Positions 60,026 to 64,000 of a DNA stretch of 64,000 nt are shown piece by piece; positions within the stretch are counted from its first letter, which is position 1; each line of letters opens with the position of its first letter. The position numbers were made by a program, and so were the translations under genes. The notes below the pieces were generated by a model that saw only the letters and a list, made by a program, of their open reading frames with translations, did no database searches and was not told the origin of the DNA. The DNA comes from Terriglobus saanensis SP1PR4 (GTDB taxonomy: Bacteria > Acidobacteriota > Terriglobia > Terriglobales > Acidobacteriaceae): positions 2,170,001-2,234,000 of the forward strand of contig NC_014963.1 in assembly GCF_000179915.2 (NCBI RefSeq). The letters run 5' to 3'.

Positions 60026-60981
60026 TTGTCAGTACGCCCCCCGTACGCCTTCAGGGAGGCCCGCCTTCGTTTGTCGAACCGGCTACGGCACCTACGCTTG
60101 AAGAAGCACGTGCCTGGTGCAAGTCCCTTGCAGAATCGCACTATGAGAACTTTCACGTAGCAACTTGGTTTCTGCCCGCCCGGCTTCGCACTCACTTTTA
60201 TCCCATTTATGCCTACTGCCGCGTCTCCGATGACCTCTCCGATGAAGTAGGCGATCCGCTTCTGGCACTCCGTCTTTTGAACGAATGGGAGAAGATGCTG
60301 CTTGAGGTCTACGATTCACCGACCTCGGTCAAGCATCCTGTTCTCATCGCGCTGGCAGAAACGATCCGTTCCTGTGACATTCCGCGTGAGCCTTTCACGC
60401 ATCTCCTTGTAAGCTTTCGTAAAGACCAGACCTTCTCCCGCTATCAAACTATGGAGGAATTGGCCTCCTACTCCGATAGTTCGGCCAGTCCCGTCGGCCA
60501 TCTGATTCTCTACTCCTCGGGCTATCGCGATCCGGAACTCTTTGCTCTATCGGACAAGATTTGTACCGGCCTGCAGTTCGCCAACATGTGGCAGGATGTT
60601 GGCCCCGATTTGACCGAACGTGGCCGCATCTATCTGCCGGAAGACGAGATGAAGCGCTTCAACGTAACACCGCAACAGCTTCAAGCAGGAGAGTTTACTC
60701 CAGCCTATCGGGAACTTCTCCGTTATCTGGTCGGAAAGACGCGCGTTCTCTTTGCGGAAGGGCAGCCGATCGAAGATCGTGTCGATGCAGACCTTGCCTC
60801 TGCGCTACGTCTCTTTCGACGTGGAGGAGAGGCGATTCTCGATGCGATCGAAGCAATCGATTTTAATACTCTCAATCATCGCCCGATTGTTACGAAGGCC
60901 ACAAAGATGCGTTTGGTCGGAGGTGCACTTACGGGGAAGCTGGCGGCATCTTTCCGCTCCAAAAAACGGAGCGCCGCGTGA
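60022..60981 (+). CDS. hpnC: Hydroxysqualene synthase HpnC
   Basis: A 319-aa squalene/phytoene synthase family protein. The first aspartate motif is YCRVSDDLSDEVGD and the second NMWQDVGPDLTERGRIYLP. In the HpnCDE route HpnC converts presqualene diphosphate to hydroxysqualene. It was assigned as HpnC because it lies first, and the more PSY-like protein (HpnD) follows. ATGA overlap with the dehydrogenase, GTGA overlap with hpnD. Confidence 0.92.
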   Translation: MIVSTPPVRLQGGPPSFVEPATAPTLEEARAWCKSLAESHYENFHVATWFLPARLRTHFYPIYAYCRVSDDLSDEVGDPLLALRLLNEWEKMLLEVYDSPTSVKHPVLIALAETIRSCDIPREPFTHLLVSFRKDQTFSRYQTMEELASYSDSSASPVGHLILYSSGYRDPELFALSDKICTGLQFANMWQDVGPDLTERGRIYLPEDEMKRFNVTPQQLQAGEFTPAYRELLRYLVGKTRVLFAEGQPIEDRVDADLASALRLFRRGGEAILDAIEAIDFNTLNHRPIVTKATKMRLVGGALTGKLAASFRSKKRSAA

Positions 60982-61934
60982 TTCCACAACTTGCCCTTGC
61001 CTATCAGGAGTGCCGCGCAATTGCGAAGCGTGAGGCGAAGAATTTTTACTACGCCTTCGTTGCTCTGCCGCGTCACAAATCCGATGCCATGTGCGCGATT
61101 TACGCCTTCATGCGTCGTGCCGACGATCTTTCGGATGACGAATCGATCTCCATACCGGAGCGTCGCGTTGCGATGCAGCAGTGGCTCGATGCGTGGCGCG
61201 CGGCGCGTGCAGGAAGCACGACGACAGACTCCATCTTTCTCGCCGTCAATGACACGCAGAAGCGCTTTGCGATCCCGGACGAGCTGCTAGAACAGCTCGT
61301 CCGCGGAACGACGATGGATCTCGAAGAAAACATCGACGGTGTCGTGCCGATCATGGCAATTCCGGCGGGGATGATCTCGCACCAACGCGCCTACCAGGCG
61401 TACGAATCCTTCGACGACCTCTACCGCTACTGTTATCTCGTGGCTTCCGTGGTGGGTCTTGTCTGCATCCGGATCTTCGGCTATACCGACCCTCGCGCGG
61501 AGAGGTTTGCGGAAGAAACGGGGATTGCGTTTCAACTCACGAACATTCTTCGAGATGTGCGTGAAGATGCCGAGCGAGGACGTTTGTATCTCCCTCTGGA
61601 AGACATGCAATCGGCCGGTGCGGATGTCACGCAGATCCTCTCCGCCACTCATACCCATCGTCCATCACAGCCGGTGCTCGCGCTCATGCAACTCGAGATC
61701 GAGCGCGCACGCGCTTACTACCAGGCCGCCGATCAACTCATTCCACTTCTCGATCGCGACTCACGCGCTGCGATGAAGGTTCTTGCATCGATCTACCACG
61801 GGCTCCTGGAGCGTGTCGCCAGGGATCCGGCAAAGGTCTTTGTGGAACGCGTCAGTGTACCCACTTCGGTCAAGCTCACCATTCTGCTGGGAGGGATGGG
61901 GAAGTCGTTCATAAATCGGGCGTTTTCGAAATGA
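60978..61934 (+). CDS. hpnD: Presqualene diphosphate synthase HpnD
   Basis: A 318-aa squalene/phytoene synthase family member that condenses two farnesyl diphosphates to presqualene diphosphate. Aspartate motifs: AFMRRADDLSDDES and NILRDVREDAERGRLYLPLED; the YYAFVALPRHKSDAMCAIYA start is typical of HpnD. GTG start overlapping the hpnC stop. Confidence 0.94.
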   Translation: MIPQLALAYQECRAIAKREAKNFYYAFVALPRHKSDAMCAIYAFMRRADDLSDDESISIPERRVAMQQWLDAWRAARAGSTTTDSIFLAVNDTQKRFAIPDELLEQLVRGTTMDLEENIDGVVPIMAIPAGMISHQRAYQAYESFDDLYRYCYLVASVVGLVCIRIFGYTDPRAERFAEETGIAFQLTNILRDVREDAERGRLYLPLEDMQSAGADVTQILSATHTHRPSQPVLALMQLEIERARAYYQAADQLIPLLDRDSRAAMKVLASIYHGLLERVARDPAKVFVERVSVPTSVKLTILLGGMGKSFINRAFSK

Positions 61935-63304
61935 GCGATGTGATCGTGATTGGTGCGGGACTGGCTGGCCTTGCTGCAGCGACCGCACTTTCCTCGCAGG
62001 GCGCGGAAGTCACCGTGATCGACCGAAAGCCCTTCGTCGGGGGGCGGGCCTACTCTTATGAGCATCCTTCGCTGCACGAGATCGTCGACTGCCAGCACGT
62101 TCTCTTGGGTTGCTGCACGAATCTTCGTGCTCTCTGTGAAGACGCCGGGATCGGTGACAAGATTCGCTGGTATGACGAACTCACCTTTCTCGAAACGAAC
62201 GGCAGTAGTACAAGCATTCATCCCAGTGGCCTTCCGTCGCCTTTTCACGCTTCACCTGCTTTCCTCCGAGCTTCGATGCTGGGTCTGGCGGACAAAGTGG
62301 GAGTAGCGCGCGGCCTGGTGGAGTTTCTCCGTGGCTATCCTGCGGATGACAGTGAAAGCGTTGCACAGTGGCTCAAACGGACCCATCAAAGCGAACGTGC
62401 CATCCGTCATTTCTGGGAGCCCGTCATCGTTGGTGCCTTGAACGACAGCTTTGAAAACTGCTCCACACGTTATGCGGGACAAGTCTTCCACGAAAGCTTT
62501 ATCAAATCCGCGGAAGGCGGCCGCCTCGGCATTCCGAAACGCCCACTCTCCGAGTTCTACGGCGAAGTCGCACGGCAGGCGCAGCAGCAGGGAACCAGCT
62601 TCCTACTGACGCAAAGCGTAGACACGCCGCTGCAGCGCGATGGGGACCGCTGGCTCATCCATCTTGAGGACCAGACACTATCGACGGAGAACGTCATCAT
62701 CGCCGTGCCCTTTGAACAAGTCCAACGTCTCCTGCCGGCCGAGCTGAATACTACCTCAGACCTCATCGCTAACGCGGGCCAGTTCCGCAACGCGCCCATC
62801 ACCACGGTGCATCTCTGGTTTGACCGCGAGATCACCGAACTGGACCACGCGGTCCTTCTTGATACAGGCATTCAGTGGATCTTTCATAAATCCCGCATCC
62901 GCAGGTGGCCTGCTTCGGCAGGCAGCTACGTCGAACTGGTCATCAGCGCGTCGCATCCTCATCTCAAACGCTCACGCGAAGACCTGCTTTCGAGTTCGCT
63001 CGAAGAGCTTGCCATGTTTTTTCCTGCAGTGAAAAAAGCAGAGCTGCGCAAGAGCGGCATCCTGAAGGAAGCGCGCGCAACCTTCTCCGTCATGCCCGGC
63101 CTCGACAAGTTTCGTCCATCCCAAAAGACGGACCTTCCCGGACTCTACCTTGCCGGAGACTGGACCCAAACCGGATGGCCCTCGACCATGGAAGGCGCCG
63201 TCCGGAGCGGATTCCTGGCGGCAGGGGAGGTGATGGACTCACCCAGGCGCTTTCTTCGAAGCGATCTCCCGCCACAAGGTCTTATGCGCTGGTTGTCTAA
63301 GTAA
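61931..63304 (+). CDS. hpnE: Hydroxysqualene dehydroxylase HpnE
   Basis: A 457-aa FAD-dependent amine-oxidase-like protein that reduces hydroxysqualene to squalene. The N-terminal dinucleotide motif is VIGAGLAGLAAATAL, with KPFVGGRAYSYEHP and HVLLGCCTNL; the C-terminal FAD motif is LYLAGDWTQTGWPSTMEGAV. Squalene would feed a hopene cyclase (hpnF), which is not in this window. ATGA overlap with hpnD. Confidence 0.94.
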   Translation: MSDVIVIGAGLAGLAAATALSSQGAEVTVIDRKPFVGGRAYSYEHPSLHEIVDCQHVLLGCCTNLRALCEDAGIGDKIRWYDELTFLETNGSSTSIHPSGLPSPFHASPAFLRASMLGLADKVGVARGLVEFLRGYPADDSESVAQWLKRTHQSERAIRHFWEPVIVGALNDSFENCSTRYAGQVFHESFIKSAEGGRLGIPKRPLSEFYGEVARQAQQQGTSFLLTQSVDTPLQRDGDRWLIHLEDQTLSTENVIIAVPFEQVQRLLPAELNTTSDLIANAGQFRNAPITTVHLWFDREITELDHAVLLDTGIQWIFHKSRIRRWPASAGSYVELVISASHPHLKRSREDLLSSSLEELAMFFPAVKKAELRKSGILKEARATFSVMPGLDKFRPSQKTDLPGLYLAGDWTQTGWPSTMEGAVRSGFLAAGEVMDSPRRFLRSDLPPQGLMRWLSK

Positions 63305-63307
63305 CTT

Positions 63308-63697
63308 TCAACGGGCCAGGAGTGCCACACCGGCACAAACGAACAATGCTGCCAGCCAGCGCCTTCGGTCTACATTTTCCTTCAGGAAAATCTTCGCAGC
63401 GATCGCCGTCGACACAAAAGTGAGCGAGGCGGTCGCGGGCGCGACGAGCGAGAGGTCCGCTCCTGCCAGCGCAAAGAGCAGGGAAAAGAAGCTCAGAGCC
63501 ATGCAGACGATTCCGAGGATCAGCGTTGGCTTAGTCACCACTGCCAGAATCGCCCCGCCTAAGCCGCTCTTTGCTCGAATCGCATCCAGATCCAGAGACC
63601 GCATGGAACGGGCGATCAAAATATCGCCCGCCGTTGCGGTCACAACGACCGCCGCGATGGTCGTCCAGGTGTGCAGTGTGGAGTCAGGGATCACCAC
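63308..63697 (-). CDS. Small EamA/DMT-type transporter subunit
   Basis: A 129-aa membrane protein with four hydrophobic helices, i.e. half of a ten-TM EamA protein. APATASLTFVSTAIAAKIFLKE followed by WLAALFVCAGVALLA is the EamA C-terminal helix pattern. GTG start 2 nt after the stop of another small EamA-like gene, so the two probably form a heterodimer. Convergent with hpnE, 3 nt apart. Confidence 0.8.
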   Translation of the reverse strand: MVIPDSTLHTWTTIAAVVVTATAGDILIARSMRSLDLDAIRAKSGLGGAILAVVTKPTLILGIVCMALSFFSLLFALAGADLSLVAPATASLTFVSTAIAAKIFLKENVDRRRWLAALFVCAGVALLAR

Positions 63698-63699
63698 GA

Positions 63700-64000
63700 T
63701 CAGGCCACACTTTCATCGAGATCGACCGCGTGCTCTGTCCGCGAAGGTCCGTTCGCCACAAAGCCGACACCGACGACAATCAGGCAGATCCCCAGCCAGC
63801 GTAGCGGCGAGATGCTCTCGCGCAGCCAGAGCTTTCCGATAAGCGCGGTAACCACGTTTCCAAAGGCTGTTGCCGGAAGGACGAAGGTCAGGTCTGCCCA
63901 ACTCAATGCCGTCATATAAGACGCCATAAAGCCAATGAGTACAACAATTCCCGAGAGCACCCAGGGATTGCCGAGGGCGTAGAAAAGTGACGAAAGGTGG
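63700..64000 (-). CDS. Small EamA/DMT-type transporter subunit (5' end outside window)
   Basis: The reading frame runs without a stop from the window edge to 63700, giving about 100 residues (…FYALGNPWVLSG…) with three hydrophobic segments and the EamA-type pattern VLPATAFGNVVTALIGKLWLRESI then WLGICLIVVGVGFV. The start lies beyond the window. With the next gene it forms a paired transporter, like ArnE/ArnF or other paired small DMT proteins. The substrate is unknown. Confidence 0.75.
   Translation of the reverse strand, partial: HLSSLFYALGNPWVLSGIVVLIGFMASYMTALSWADLTFVLPATAFGNVVTALIGKLWLRESISPLRWLGICLIVVGVGFVANGPSRTEHAVDLDESVA

Noticed and set aside
1-64000. tRNA/rRNA genes, IS elements, prophage, toxin-antitoxin or defence islands
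   Set aside because: Gaps are short and I saw no cloverleaf, transposase, integrase, inverted terminal repeats or known defence protein.

Overview
The window looks like chromosomal DNA of an Acidobacteriota bacterium, most likely class Terriglobia (Granulicella/Terriglobus/Edaphobacter type). This is inferred from protein character and gene combinations (HpnCDE squalene genes, GH29 and GH10 enzymes, NHL/Ig secreted proteins, DUF4097 protein, a complete diderm flagellar cluster) and was not tested by a search. Coding density is high. I see no tRNA, rRNA, CRISPR array, IS element or prophage.

Layout. 1-1564 (minus): pyruvoyl arginine decarboxylase and N-carbamoylputrescine amidase, an arginine-to-putrescine route. 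1869-8555 (plus): glutamine synthetase with its terminator, an L-fucose module (fucose-dehydrogenase-like SDR and GH29 fucosidase), an NHL-repeat/Ig secreted protein and a small outer-membrane barrel. 8704-17235: uvrB (minus), a DUF418 membrane protein and an MFS pump (plus), then gph, a DUF4097 repeat protein, an efflux adaptor and lexA (minus).

17490-45205 (plus) is the centrepiece: a flagellar cluster of about 28 kb. It opens with three regulatory genes: an OmpR-type response regulator, a 99-aa stand-alone HisKA-like protein, and a sigma-54 activator with a degenerate receiver and no DNA-binding domain. The structural genes run flgB flgC fliE fliF fliG fliH fliI fliJ / fliK flgD flgE / fliL fliN1 fliO fliP fliQ fliR flhB flhA fliA fliM fliN2 / flgF flgG flgA flgH flgI flgJ / flgM flgN flgK flgL. 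Each of the first four blocks begins with a TTGG-N9-TGC (GG-N10-GC) sigma-54-type promoter, and flgM has a sigma-28-type promoter. This fits a hierarchy in which the local activator turns on hook-basal-body genes and FliA/FlgM time the late genes. fliC, fliD, motAB, che genes, rpoN and flhF/flhG are not in the window.

45254-50528: a small protein coupled to a Tat-lipoprotein GH10 xylanase, a tandem duplication of TTG-initiated glycosyltransferases, and a peptidoglycan-binding/CHAP-like hydrolase. 50795-54176: rpsO, a long leader hairpin, pnp, a terminator and an unknown small protein. 54194-58774: acyltransferase 3, dienelactone hydrolase, then a TIGR01777 epimerase with an MlaF/MlaE-type lipid transporter. 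58940-63304: a zinc dehydrogenase coupled to hpnC, hpnD and hpnE (squalene for hopanoids). The window ends in a two-gene small EamA/DMT transporter, the second gene running off the edge.

I found no wholly unknown multi-gene system. The most novel-looking content is the flagellar control module: a HisKA-only protein, an HTH-less activator, a repeated sigma-54 promoter and two apparently leaderless flagellar transcripts. Several trimmed flagellar parts accompany it: a 94-aa FlgD, a FliO without a membrane segment, a FlgH without a lipobox, two FliN, and a FliM lacking the CheY-binding peptide.
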